From Hyphomonas sp. (GTDB taxonomy: Bacteria > Pseudomonadota > Alphaproteobacteria > Caulobacterales > Hyphomonadaceae), in contig JACKIK010000002.1 of assembly GCA_020638455.1 (NCBI GenBank), forward strand, positions 248,001 through 312,000: 64,000 nucleotides of DNA. The letters are read 5' to 3'. The translations under genes and the position numbers were made by a program. Below the pieces are notes generated by a model, which worked only from the letters and a program-made list of their open reading frames with translations, was not told the origin of the DNA and did not search any database. This document shows, piece by piece, positions 16,330-26,526 of the stretch. The stretch's first letter is position 1. Each line of letters opens with the position of its first letter.

Positions 16330-17944
16330 GCCGAAGCTGCCCTTCGTTCTCATCGAGGGCGGGGCAAAGGGGCTGGTCCTTGCCGCGGCGAATGCGCCGG
16401 CGCGGGCGCTGGGCCTGACGCCGGGCCTTGGCTTCACCGACGCGAAGGCCCGCGTGCCGGAGATCGTGTCGGAGGATATCGACCGGGAAGCGGACCAGCG
16501 GGCGCTGGCCGCGTTGGCCGGCTGGATGGTGCGCTATTCGCCGCGTGTCGCGCTCGACGGGATTGACGGCCTGATGCTGGAGACGAGCGGCTGCGACCAT
16601 CTTTTCGGAGGCGAAGCGGCGATGGCAGCGCAGTTGTCGGAGACGCTGGATCGCGAAGGGATCGGGCATGCCATCGGCCTTGCCGGAACGCCGGGCGCGG
16701 CTTCGGCACTGGCACGGGGGATGGGCGGGAGCGGCCCGCACATGCTGGCAGAGGGCATGGAGCGCGAGGGGCTGGCAGATCTGTGCGTGTCGGCCCTCAG
16801 GCTGTCACCCGAGGCGGAAACCCTGCTGCGCCGGTTCGGCCTGACGCGGATCGGCCAGCTTTACGGCGTCGACCGCAAGGCGCTCAGCCGGCGGTTCCAG
16901 TCGCGGGACATGGCCGATGCGGTGGTTCTGCGTCTCGATCAGGCGCTGGGCTTGCGGACGGAGCCGCTGGACCCGTTGCGGCCAGCGCCGGCTTTCTCGG
17001 CGCGCCTGCCATGCCCGGAACCGCTCGGCGCCACGGAGGGCGTCAGCGACGGCCTGCGGCAGCTGACGGAGATGCTCTGCGCGCAGCTGTCCACATTCGG
17101 GCAGGGCGCGCGGGCCTTTGCGTTTCATGCGTTCCGGTCGGACGGGACAGTGTCCGGCGTGGAGGTCAGCGCGGCCCGGCCCGTGCGGGAGCCGAAACAT
17201 ATCCTGCGCCTGTTCCGGGAACGGATAGACCGGATCGACCCCGGCTTCGGCATCGACCTGCTGCTGCTCGAAGCGCGCCGGACAGGCCCCATGGCGACGA
17301 GTGCCGTGGCGCTGTCTGGGGATCTTGCCGCAACGGATACGGACCTCGCCGCCCTGTCCGCGCTGGCCGACCGGATCAATGCCCGGCTGGGCGAAGGGGC
17401 GACCCGCATCATCCGGCCTGCAGAGAGCCACATCCCGGAACGGGCGGCGCGGGAGGCGGCGTTTGCCGGGGACCTGCCGGACGTGCCGGCCCCTTGCGTG
17501 CTGGCCGGCCCGCGGCCCCTGCGCCTGCTTGCACGGCCGGAGCCGCTGGAGGTGCTGGCCAGTGTGCCGGATGGGCCGCCGGTGCGGTTCGTCTGGCGGC
17601 GGGTGGCACGGCGGGTTGTGCGCGCGGATGGGCCGGAGCGGATCGCGCCCGAATGGTGGCGCAGCCTGGGGCCGGTGCCGGATGCGCCGGCCGGCGGCGG
17701 CATGACGCGCAAATGGCTGTCCCCGAAGCTCGACAAGCGGGCGGATGCGGCCCTGATCGAGGCGAGCCGGCGGCGGCTGGAAGAAGCGGAACGCGGCGAG
17801 CCTGTCCGCAACCTGCCACGGGCGCGGGACTATTACCGGATCGAGGACGAGGCCGGGCGCCGCTACTGGGTGTTCCGCAGGGGGCTTTACGATGACGGGC
17901 GCGGTGGGCCCCCGGAATGGTTTGTCCACGGACTGTTCGCATGA
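16217..17944 (+). CDS. imuB: ImuB, Y-family polymerase-like mutasome protein
   Basis: 575 residues. It resembles Y-family translesion polymerases, but the N-terminus reads YLSLWFPEWPLDRLRR where an active enzyme has the metal-binding D-x-D-x-F-F/Y motif. As in other ImuB proteins it is therefore probably catalytically inactive and serves as the hub that brings DnaE2 and ImuA to the sliding clamp. The start at 16217 (MKRYLSLWF) is chosen by homology; an ATG two codons earlier is possible. It overlaps imuA by 113 bases and dnaE2 by four (ATGA), so the three genes form one translationally coupled unit. Confidence 0.92.
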   Translation: MKRYLSLWFPEWPLDRLRRARRAERTGSGRRPASPPSEPKLPFVLIEGGAKGLVLAAANAPARALGLTPGLGFTDAKARVPEIVSEDIDREADQRALAALAGWMVRYSPRVALDGIDGLMLETSGCDHLFGGEAAMAAQLSETLDREGIGHAIGLAGTPGAASALARGMGGSGPHMLAEGMEREGLADLCVSALRLSPEAETLLRRFGLTRIGQLYGVDRKALSRRFQSRDMADAVVLRLDQALGLRTEPLDPLRPAPAFSARLPCPEPLGATEGVSDGLRQLTEMLCAQLSTFGQGARAFAFHAFRSDGTVSGVEVSAARPVREPKHILRLFRERIDRIDPGFGIDLLLLEARRTGPMATSAVALSGDLAATDTDLAALSALADRINARLGEGATRIIRPAESHIPERAAREAAFAGDLPDVPAPCVLAGPRPLRLLARPEPLEVLASVPDGPPVRFVWRRVARRVVRADGPERIAPEWWRSLGPVPDAPAGGGMTRKWLSPKLDKRADAALIEASRRRLEEAERGEPVRNLPRARDYYRIEDEAGRRYWVFRRGLYDDGRGGPPEWFVHGLFA

Positions 17945-20900
17945 CGGAGTATGCCGAACTGGCCGTCACGACGAATTTCTCCTTCCTGCATGGGGCCTCC
18001 CATGCGGAAGAGCTGGTCGTGACGGCGAAGGCGCTGGGGCTGGCAGCCATCGGTGTGGCGGACCGGAATACGCTGGCAGGGGTTGTCCGCGCGCACATGG
18101 CGGCGCGGGAGCATGGCGTGGGGTTGCTGGTCGGGGCGCGGCTGGTGCCGGCGGATGGGCCGGAGATCCTGTGCTATCCGCGTTCCCGCGCGGCCTATGG
18201 ACGGCTGTCGAGGCTGCTGTCGCAGGGCAAGCTGGCGGCGCCGAAGGGGGACTGCCACCTGACGCTGGCCGATATCCTTGCCGTGAGCGAGGACCAGGTG
18301 CTGATCGTCCTGCCGCCGGAGCCGGCGGCATCCGGCTTTGCCACACAGCTGGAGCAGGTCGCGCTGGCCGCACCGGGGCGGACGTTCCTTGCGGCGCGCT
18401 ATGCCTATTCCGGTCGGAACCGGGAACGGATCGCGCGCCTTGCGGAACTGGGCGCGCGGTGCGGGGCGCCGATCGTGGCGATCAATGATGTGCTCTACCA
18501 TGTGGCGGACCGGCGGCCCCTGCAGGATGTGGTCACCTGTATCCGCGAACACGTCACCGTGGACACGGCCGGGTTCCGGCTGGAGGCGAATGCGGAGCGG
18601 TATCTGAAACCGCCGGAGGAGATGGCGCGCCTGTTCCGCGGCTTCGAGCCGGCGCTGGCGCGCACACTGGAGATTGTCCGGCAATGCGATTTCAGCCTGG
18701 ACGAGCTGTCTTACGAATATCCGGACGAGCCCGTGCCGCCGGGCTCCACGCCGCAGGCGCACCTTGAGGTGCTTGCCTGGCAGGGCGCCGAATGGCGCTA
18801 TCCGCAGGGTATCCCGGTCAAGGTGAGGGCTGCGCTGGAGAAGGAACTCGGCCTGATCGCCGACCTCAATTATGCGCCCTATTTCCTGACCGTGCATGAC
18901 ATTGTCGCCTGGGCGCGCGGGCAGGACATTCTCTGCCAGGGGCGGGGCTCGGCGGCGAATTCGGCGGTCTGCTACTGTCTCGGCGTGACCAGCGTGGATC
19001 CGGACACGACCAGCCTGCTGTTCGAGCGCTTCCTGTCGAAGGAGCGCAAGGAGCCGCCCGATATCGATGTCGATTTCGAACATGAGCGGCGCGAGGAAGT
19101 CATCCAGTATGTATACGAACGGTATGGCCGGCACCGGGCGGCGCTGACGGCGACGGTGATCTGTTACCGCCCGCGTTCTGCCGTGCGGGAAGTGTGCAAG
19201 GCGCTGGGCCTGACGGAGGATATTGCCGCAGCGCTGGCCGGGACGGTGTGGGGCAGCTGGGGCGACGGGATCGTGGCGAAGCAGGTGCGCCAGGCGGGGC
19301 TCGATCCGGAAAACCCGGTGCTGCGCCGGGCGATCCTGCTGACCCGCCAGCTGATCGGCTTTCCGCGCCACCTGTCGCAGCATGTCGGAGGCTTCGTGCT
19401 GACGCGCGGGCCGCTGATCGAGACGGTGCCCATCGGCAATGCGGCAATGGACGAGCGGACTTTCATCGAATGGGACAAGGACGATATCGACGCGCTGGGG
19501 ATCATGAAGGTGGATGTGCTGGCGCTCGGCATGCTGACCTGTATCCGCAAGGCGTTCGATTTCCTGGAGGCGCACAAGGGCATTACGCACAATCTGGCGA
19601 GCATCCCGCAGGCTGATGAGGCGACCTATGACATGCTGTGCGAGGGCGAAAGCCTCGGCGTGTTCCAGGTGGAAAGCCGGGCGCAGATGAACATGCTGCC
19701 AAGGCTCCGCCCACGGAATTTCTACGACCTTGTCATCGAGGTGGCGATCGTGCGGCCGGGGCCGATCCAGGGGGACATGGTGCATCCCTACCTGCGCCGG
19801 CGGAAGGGGCTCGAAACCGTCACCTATCCCAGCCCGTCGCCGGATCAGGGGCCGCCGGACGAGCTGGAGCGCATCCTGAAACGGACGCTGGGCGTGCCGC
19901 TGTTCCAGGAGCAGGCGATGCAGATCTCCATCGATGCGGCGCATTTCTCGCCGGACGAGGCCAATGGCCTGCGCCGGGCGATGGCGACGTTCCGGAAGAT
20001 GGGGACGATCCAGAATTACGAGGAGATGATGGTCTCGCGCATGGTGGCGCGGGGATATGACCCGGTGTTCGCGCAGAACTGCTTCAACCAGGTGAAGGGG
20101 TTCGGCGAGTACGGCTTTCCGGAAAGCCATGCGGCCTCGTTTGCGTTGCTCGTCTATGTGTCGGCCTGGCTGAAGTGCCACCATCCGGATGTGTTCTGCG
20201 CAGCGCTGCTGAATGCCCAGCCCATGGGTTTCTATGCGCCGGCGCAGATTGTCGGCGATGCGCGGGACAATGGTGTGGAGGTGCGCCCGGTGGATGTGAA
20301 TTATTCCGACTGGCACAACACGCTGGAGCCGGGCGGGGAGGCGGGTGGCTTTTGTGCGGTGCGGCTTGGCTTTCGTCAGGTGGACGGGCTGAGGGAAGAC
20401 GAGATGGAGGCGCTGATGGCGGCGCGTGGGGCGGGCTATGACCATCCGGACGATATCCGCCGCCGGGCCGGGATCAGCCGCCGTGCCATGGAGGCACTGG
20501 CCGCGGCCGATGCGTTCCGGTCAATGGGGTTGGACCGGCGCGCGGCGCTGTGGGCGGTGCGGGGGGAAGCCGCGGGTGAGACGCTGCCGCTGTTCGCGGC
20601 CGCCGATGTGGCCGAGCAGGGAGAGGAGGCGCTGACCTGCCTGCCCGAAATGCCGGTGTCGGAGCATGTCATCCAGGATTACCAGACGACGCGCCTGTCC
20701 CTGAAGGACCATCCCATGCGCTTCCTGCGCGAGCACTATGCGGCGCGGCGCATCCTGACGACGGCCGAGGCGGTGGCCCTGCCAAGCGGGCGGCGGGTGG
20801 AGACGGCGGGGGTCGTGCTTGTCCGCCAGCGGCCGGGCTCTGCCAGCGGGGTGTGTTTCGTGACCATGGAAGACGAGACGGGCATCGCCAACCTGGTCGT

Positions 20901-21204
20901 CTGGCCGCGCGTGTTCGAACGCTTCCGCCCGGTCGTGATGGGCGCCCGCATCCTGCATGTGAGAGGGCGCGTGCAGACGGCCGACAATGTCACCCATATC
21001 GTGGCCGAGCAGCTGATCGACCGGACGCATGACCTGAACATCTTGGCCGAGCATGTGCAGTCTGACCCGATGAAACAGGCCCTGGCCCATGCCGACGAGG
21101 TGATCCGTCCGGGCATGGAGCGCCGGGGGCCGCCGCCGCGACAGCCGGGCAGGGGGCATCCGCGCAATGTGCGCATCATGCCGGCCAGCCGGGACTTCCA
21201 CTGA
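17941..21204 (+). CDS. dnaE2: DnaE2, error-prone DNA polymerase III alpha-like subunit
   Basis: 1087 residues, the usual DnaE2 size. The domains in order are an N-terminal PHP domain (FLHGASHAEELVV...IGVADRNTLAGV), the C-family polymerase palm with the acidic stretch PPDIDVDFEHERREEV, a tandem helix-hairpin-helix region, and an OB fold (RVETAGVVLVRQRPGS). It lacks the long C-terminus by which replicative DnaE binds tau. It synthesises across damaged templates and causes SOS mutagenesis together with ImuA and ImuB. The start at 17941 overlaps the imuB stop (ATGA). It ends 18 bases before the convergent ychF stop. Confidence 0.95.
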   Translation: MTEYAELAVTTNFSFLHGASHAEELVVTAKALGLAAIGVADRNTLAGVVRAHMAAREHGVGLLVGARLVPADGPEILCYPRSRAAYGRLSRLLSQGKLAAPKGDCHLTLADILAVSEDQVLIVLPPEPAASGFATQLEQVALAAPGRTFLAARYAYSGRNRERIARLAELGARCGAPIVAINDVLYHVADRRPLQDVVTCIREHVTVDTAGFRLEANAERYLKPPEEMARLFRGFEPALARTLEIVRQCDFSLDELSYEYPDEPVPPGSTPQAHLEVLAWQGAEWRYPQGIPVKVRAALEKELGLIADLNYAPYFLTVHDIVAWARGQDILCQGRGSAANSAVCYCLGVTSVDPDTTSLLFERFLSKERKEPPDIDVDFEHERREEVIQYVYERYGRHRAALTATVICYRPRSAVREVCKALGLTEDIAAALAGTVWGSWGDGIVAKQVRQAGLDPENPVLRRAILLTRQLIGFPRHLSQHVGGFVLTRGPLIETVPIGNAAMDERTFIEWDKDDIDALGIMKVDVLALGMLTCIRKAFDFLEAHKGITHNLASIPQADEATYDMLCEGESLGVFQVESRAQMNMLPRLRPRNFYDLVIEVAIVRPGPIQGDMVHPYLRRRKGLETVTYPSPSPDQGPPDELERILKRTLGVPLFQEQAMQISIDAAHFSPDEANGLRRAMATFRKMGTIQNYEEMMVSRMVARGYDPVFAQNCFNQVKGFGEYGFPESHAASFALLVYVSAWLKCHHPDVFCAALLNAQPMGFYAPAQIVGDARDNGVEVRPVDVNYSDWHNTLEPGGEAGGFCAVRLGFRQVDGLREDEMEALMAARGAGYDHPDDIRRRAGISRRAMEALAAADAFRSMGLDRRAALWAVRGEAAGETLPLFAAADVAEQGEEALTCLPEMPVSEHVIQDYQTTRLSLKDHPMRFLREHYAARRILTTAEAVALPSGRRVETAGVVLVRQRPGSASGVCFVTMEDETGIANLVVWPRVFERFRPVVMGARILHVRGRVQTADNVTHIVAEQLIDRTHDLNILAEHVQSDPMKQALAHADEVIRPGMERRGPPPRQPGRGHPRNVRIMPASRDFH

Positions 21205-21222
21205 TGTACGGGGCGCCGGGTC

Positions 21223-22320
<1,098 letters not shown>

Positions 22321-22465
22321 TCCGGCCTCCCTTTCGTTCGAGTCCGGGGCGGCCATAGCGTTATTCCGGGCGGAAAAACAGGCGGTTTTATCGCCTGAAA
22401 GCGGAATCGGGTGGCCAATAACAGTGCTTTGGGTAAGGTTGGCCTCAAATTTCAAGGGGACAGAA

Positions 22466-23410
22466 ATGGCCTACGACGTATTTCTCGTTTCGGCAGGTGA
22501 AGACCGCGACATGGCGAAACTGATCGCCCGCCGTCTGCGCGCGCTGAAATTCCGCGTCTGGTTCGACCAGAAGCAGACCGACGAGACCTTCGACGCGAAA
22601 GACGCGCGCAATGCGATGAATTCGCAGTCGATTCTGGTGCTGTGGTCGGAAAATGCGGTGAAGAGCGACTGGGTGCGCGCGGCGGCCTCGGTGGGCCATT
22701 CGCGCCCCGGCACGCTGGTCCAGATCGGGCTCGACAAGACGATTCCGTATGAGCCGTTCCGGCTCGACAAGCGCTTCTCGCTGGAGGGCATGACCTCGCG
22801 CAAGACGCCGGAGGGCTTCTACCAGGCGGTGGAAGAACTCGGACGCCGCGATGGCCGGACAGATCTCCGAGAATGGATGGGGTTCGGCCCCAAGGATGAT
22901 GATGAGCGCGACGCGTGGCTTGCGGCGCACCCGGGCGATCCGCTGGCCGTCGATGTCAGGAAGAAGCGCGAGAAGGAACTGGGCATCAAGCCGGCGCCGG
23001 CTCCCGCCGCGGCTGGCGCTGCGACGCTCGCCGCAGCCGCGATGAAGTCCGGCGGTACGAACGGAGGAGCCGTTCGCGGCGGCATGACCCCGGCCGCGGT
23101 CCGCGCCTCCAATGGCGCGCGTCCGGGCACGGTGGTTGCGGCTGAGCCGGTCGACGACACGAATGTCGGCCTGTGGACGATCGCGGCCATTCTCGCGGCG
23201 ATTGCGGCGATCCTCTTCTTCAGCATGTGGAAGGGACGGGACCCGCTTCCGACGCAGCTGCGCTCCGGCATGCCGGCTGTCGGCAATGCCTACAACATGA
23301 CGACGGCCTGCCCGGCCGGGACGGTGCCGCGTTCGCTGCTCCAGGTGCTGGAGCCGGGGCCGATCATCGACGACACGCAACCGCCTGCCGACGACAAAGA
23401 CGGCCAGTAG
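22466..23410 (+). CDS. TIR-like domain protein with C-terminal membrane segment
   Basis: 314 residues, start at 22466 with AGGGGA upstream. Residues 3-110 have the bacterial TIR_2 pattern: YDVFLVSAGED, then RVWFDQ, then ILVLWSENAVKSDWV. The glutamate expected four residues after the tryptophan (W69) in TIR NAD-cleaving enzymes is Ala73 here, so NADase activity is doubtful. A Pro/Ala-rich linker follows. One membrane helix (about residues 236-255, LWTIAAILAAIAAILFF) and a short polar tail with two cysteine-spaced segments end the protein. It could be a membrane scaffold that binds other TIR domains. It is divergent from ychF and no defence genes are adjacent. Confidence 0.75.
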   Translation: MAYDVFLVSAGEDRDMAKLIARRLRALKFRVWFDQKQTDETFDAKDARNAMNSQSILVLWSENAVKSDWVRAAASVGHSRPGTLVQIGLDKTIPYEPFRLDKRFSLEGMTSRKTPEGFYQAVEELGRRDGRTDLREWMGFGPKDDDERDAWLAAHPGDPLAVDVRKKREKELGIKPAPAPAAAGAATLAAAAMKSGGTNGGAVRGGMTPAAVRASNGARPGTVVAAEPVDDTNVGLWTIAAILAAIAAILFFSMWKGRDPLPTQLRSGMPAVGNAYNMTTACPAGTVPRSLLQVLEPGPIIDDTQPPADDKDGQ

Positions 23411-23420
23411 CGCCCGCTGT

Positions 23421-24209
23421 CTATCCAAACACGGCGATCGTCTGGCGGCCGACCATGACGGGCTCGCCGCGGGCGTTCCACAGGCGCATGGCCTGGCTGG
23501 AATAGCCCTGCTGCGCTGTCTGCGCGACATGCTGGGCCAGGAACCAGCCATTGTCGGTGTCGAACCGGTCCGTCAGGAATTCGGCCATCCAGGTCATGGA
23601 GCTGATGCGGGCCGGCGCCGTGAGCATCGAGAAGGCCGCGGGCGGCGGCGTATCGGCAATCGAAAGCAGCGTCACGGCATCCATTGGCGCCGCTTCGTCC
23701 TTGTGGCGCATCCACAGCACGATCTCACCGTCGGGCGCACCGCTGATCGGGCGACCGCCCTTGATCAGGCGCACATTGAAGTGGCGCGAAAAGGCCGGCC
23801 GGCGGTTTTCGTCGGGAAAGAAGGAAGGCGTCTCGTCGGGAAGGGTCGTGGCCGGTGCGGGCATGTTGGCGAAGTCGAGGCTCGACTCCCGTGCGGCGCC
23901 GAAGGCGAAGATGCATTCGGCCACAACACCCTCCGGGCCCGTCATGCGGACCGAGATGAAGGCTGTGTTCTTGCCTTCGCGCAGCACGGTCGGCACGGAG
24001 ACCAGTTCGCCGGAGGCAGGGCCGACGAAAGCGATCTGCGCCGAGCGGATCGGGCGGCCGGCTGCGAGCGGCAGGGCGGCCCTCAGGCACAGCGCCGCCG
24101 TCAGGCCGCCATAGGTCGTGCGGCCCTGCATCCAGTCCTCCGGAACCGTGATGTGGGAGGCGCCGGCCTCATCGAAACGGATGGAGGAAATGAGGTCTGA
24201 ATAATCCAT
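23421..24209 (-). CDS. Acyl-CoA thioesterase family protein (TesB-like hotdog)
   Basis: 262 residues with a double-hotdog pattern: an N-terminal WMQGRTTYGGLTAALCLRAA segment and a C-terminal half ending SSQAMRLWNARGEPVMVGRQ, as in TesB-like thioesterases of the thioesterase superfamily. It would hydrolyse acyl-CoA to free acid and CoA in the cytoplasm. The start at 24209 (MDYSDLISS) is chosen by homology. It is convergent to the TIR-like gene with ten bases between. Confidence 0.87.
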   Translation of the reverse strand: MDYSDLISSIRFDEAGASHITVPEDWMQGRTTYGGLTAALCLRAALPLAAGRPIRSAQIAFVGPASGELVSVPTVLREGKNTAFISVRMTGPEGVVAECIFAFGAARESSLDFANMPAPATTLPDETPSFFPDENRRPAFSRHFNVRLIKGGRPISGAPDGEIVLWMRHKDEAAPMDAVTLLSIADTPPPAAFSMLTAPARISSMTWMAEFLTDRFDTDNGWFLAQHVAQTAQQGYSSQAMRLWNARGEPVMVGRQTIAVFG

Positions 24210-24304
24210 GGTCCGGTCCTGGCAGTTGGGACGATGCCCCGCCTCTACAGGCATTCCTTTTTGGAACCAACCTGTTCCCCAGCGGCAGCGCAGCGCAAAA
24301 GCAA

Positions 24305-24332
24305 GCGCCCCGGACCTTGCGGACCGGGGCGC
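24305..24332 (-). terminator. Rho-independent-type terminator after the ferredoxin gene
   Basis: The arms GCGCCCCGG (24305-24313) and CCGGGGCGC (24324-24332) pair perfectly. On the minus strand the hairpin lies 24 bases after the ferredoxin stop and is followed by TTGCTTTTG. Confidence 0.65.
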
Positions 24333-24355
24333 CGAAGCATCACGTGGGTGCGGGC

Positions 24356-24676
24356 CTAGTGCTGGCTTTCCGGCGTTGTCACGCGCAGGCCGTCGAGGTC
24401 TGCCGTCACCGTGATCTGGCAGGACAGCCGCGAGTTCGCCTGAACGTTCTCGGCAAAGTCGAGCATGGATTTCTCCATTTCCTGCTGCTCGCCGGTCTTC
24501 GCGAGGAAGGCCTCGTCGACATACACGTGGCAGGTGGCGCAGGCGCAGGCGCCGCCGCAATCGGCGTCAATGCCGGGGATGGAATTCTTCACGGCGGTTT
24601 CCATCACGGATTCGCCAATCTTCGCCTCGACGGTGCGTTCGTTCCCATCGTGGTCGATATAGGTGATCTTTGGCAT
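24356..24676 (-). CDS. [2Fe-2S] ferredoxin (putidaredoxin/adrenodoxin type)
   Basis: 106 residues. The cluster ligands show as C-x5-C-x2-C (CGGACACATCHVYV) plus the distal cysteine in SRLSCQITV. This is the vertebrate-type ferredoxin that donates electrons to cytochrome P450s, or serves Fe-S assembly when it belongs to the isc operon. No isc genes are near. The FAD-dependent reductase gene lies 17 bases upstream on the same strand, so the two make a self-contained electron chain. No P450 is in the window to receive the electrons. Confidence 0.93.
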   Translation of the reverse strand: MPKITYIDHDGNERTVEAKIGESVMETAVKNSIPGIDADCGGACACATCHVYVDEAFLAKTGEQQEMEKSMLDFAENVQANSRLSCQITVTADLDGLRVTTPESQH

Positions 24677-24693
24677 TGGCTTTGTTGCTCTCC

Positions 24694-25989
24694 TTAGGCT
24701 GTCGCGGCGGCCGCAGCGATGTCTTTCATCGGGGTTGATGTATCTTCAAGTACGCCAGACGCAAGTTTTGCGCCTGTCATGATCAGTTTTTTCGAGGCGA
24801 GGAATTCCGGCGGGCTGTTGACCGCATCGACGGCGATCAGCGTTCCGTTGCGCAAGTAGAACACCGCGAACTTGCGTTCATCGGGATCGCCGCGCACGAC
24901 CGTCTGGTCATAGCCCTGGTTGAGGCCGGCGATCTGGAGCTTCAGATCATACTGGTCGGACCAGAACCAGGGACAGTCTTCCGGCGGACGCGGCTTGCCG
25001 AGGATCGCGGCGGCGGCGAGCTTTCCCTGCTCGATGGCATTGTGGACGCTTTCGAGCCGTCCGTTGCGGCCATAATGGACCAGCGGGCGGCTGGCACAGT
25101 CGCCGGCCGCAAAGATGCGTGGATCGGAGGTGCGGGCGTCGCGGTCAGTTGCGATACCGTTGTCGATGGTGAGACCGGCATCCGCGGCGAGTTCGGCATT
25201 CGGCAGGATGCCGATGCCGACGAGGATGAAATCCGCCGGCAGCCGGGTGCCGTCCGCCATAACGGCGTGGGTCACCTGTCCGTCCTTGCCTTCGAAATGG
25301 TCGAGGCGCGCGCCGGTCAGGATGGTCACGCCCTGGGCACGGTGTTCCTTTTCGTAGAAGGCGCTCATGATCGGGCTGGTCACGCGGGCGAGCACGCGGT
25401 CCGCCATTTCCAGCACGGTCACGTCGAGGCCCATCTGGCGCGCGACGGCGGCGGCTTCGAGGCCGATATAGCCGGCGCCGACGATCACCAGCTTGCGGCC
25501 GGTAATCATTTTCGGGCGGATGCGCTCGACATCGGCCAGCGTGCGGAGGTCATGGACGCCGTCCAGGTCGCCGCCTTTCACGGGCAGCGCCCGGGGTCGC
25601 GAGCCGGTGCAGAGGACCAGCGCATCATAATCGAGCGTTGCCCCATGGGCGAGGTCGACGCGCTGGGCCGTCCGGTCGATCCCGGTGGCACGCGTCGACA
25701 GGATCAGTTCGACCTTGTTGTCCTCGTACCAGGCAGCCGGCTTGAAATAGAGGCGTTCCTCGGCGAATTCGCCCTTCATGTAGGCCTTTGACAGGGGTGG
25801 GCGCTGGTACGGCAGGGCCGGCTCGTCGCCGACAAGCGTCAGCGTGCCTTCATAGCCACCCATGCGGAGGGACTGCACGGCTTGCGCAGCGGCCTGTCCG
25901 CCGCCGATCAGGACGATCCGCGATGCGCCTGAAAGATCCAATCCGCTGCCTCCCCGAGGGTCAGTTTCGTTTCGTGACGCATGCGTCAC
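24694..25989 (-). CDS. NAD(P)H-dependent ferredoxin reductase (rhodocoxin/putidaredoxin reductase type)
   Basis: 431 residues. The FAD-binding fold is IVLIGGGQAAAQAVQSL near residue 27, the NAD(P)H fold is LVIVGAGYIGLEAAAV, and the second FAD motif is IFAAGDCAS. The C-terminal domain contains WFWSDQYDLKLQIAG, as in oxygenase-coupled reductases. It passes electrons from NAD(P)H to the adjacent ferredoxin. The frame starts at 25989; a start nearer MDLSGASRI-like sequence is not available, so the N-terminal extension of about 24 residues may be real. Confidence 0.92.
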   Translation of the reverse strand: MTHASRNETDPRGGSGLDLSGASRIVLIGGGQAAAQAVQSLRMGGYEGTLTLVGDEPALPYQRPPLSKAYMKGEFAEERLYFKPAAWYEDNKVELILSTRATGIDRTAQRVDLAHGATLDYDALVLCTGSRPRALPVKGGDLDGVHDLRTLADVERIRPKMITGRKLVIVGAGYIGLEAAAVARQMGLDVTVLEMADRVLARVTSPIMSAFYEKEHRAQGVTILTGARLDHFEGKDGQVTHAVMADGTRLPADFILVGIGILPNAELAADAGLTIDNGIATDRDARTSDPRIFAAGDCASRPLVHYGRNGRLESVHNAIEQGKLAAAAILGKPRPPEDCPWFWSDQYDLKLQIAGLNQGYDQTVVRGDPDERKFAVFYLRNGTLIAVDAVNSPPEFLASKKLIMTGAKLASGVLEDTSTPMKDIAAAAATA

Positions 25990-26070
25990 TTTTCTTCGCT
26001 TTTATATCGCCACCGGCCTTCATGCAAGGCAACTGAAAAGCCTTGGCACCAAACAGTGCCGCGCCCTTAT

Positions 26071-26526
26071 ATGCAACAGATGGCCGTGATTCTCGACTGC
26101 CCCGACGAAACCTCGCTGCGTGCGCTGGGAGCGCGCCTTGCGCAGATGTTGCGGGCGGGCGACGCAATCGCCCTGCAGGGCGGTCTCGGGGCCGGAAAGA
26201 CGACGTTCGCGCGGGGCCTGATCGAGGCCTATGCCGGCATCGGCGAGGTGCCGAGCCCGACCTATACGCTGGTGCAGACCTATGATTCCGGCCCGCTCCC
26301 GGTGTGGCACTACGATCTCTACCGGCTGGAGGATGCGGCCGATCTCACGGAACTCGGCTGGGACGAGACGGCGGACGGTATCGTGCTGGTCGAATGGCCG
26401 GAGCGCGCCGGCACGCGCCTTCCGAAATGGCGGCTGGACGTGACCATCGATTTCCAGGGGGAGGGCCGGCGTGTGACACTGGAACCGCACGGCGAAGGCT
26501 GGCAGACACGTCTCCATGGGTTCTGA
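26071..26526 (+). CDS. tsaE: TsaE, tRNA threonylcarbamoyladenosine biosynthesis ATPase
   Basis: About 151 residues with the P-loop GGLGAGKTTFARG and the TsaE signature SPTYTLVQTY...WHYDLYRL. It works with TsaB and TsaD in making the t6A modification at position 37 of ANN-decoding tRNAs. The ATG at 26071 or 26080 are both possible. It starts a tight cluster with amgK, murU, addB and addA, each overlapping the next by a few bases. Confidence 0.93.
   Translation: MQQMAVILDCPDETSLRALGARLAQMLRAGDAIALQGGLGAGKTTFARGLIEAYAGIGEVPSPTYTLVQTYDSGPLPVWHYDLYRLEDAADLTELGWDETADGIVLVEWPERAGTRLPKWRLDVTIDFQGEGRRVTLEPHGEGWQTRLHGF

Noticed and set aside
17887..20445. Long open frame antisense to dnaE2, and similar long antisense frames elsewhere (for example 45931-47844 and 36227-37723)
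   Set aside because: They have no recognisable domains, are rich in Arg, His and Gln as expected from the complement of high-G+C genes, and lie opposite well-supported genes.
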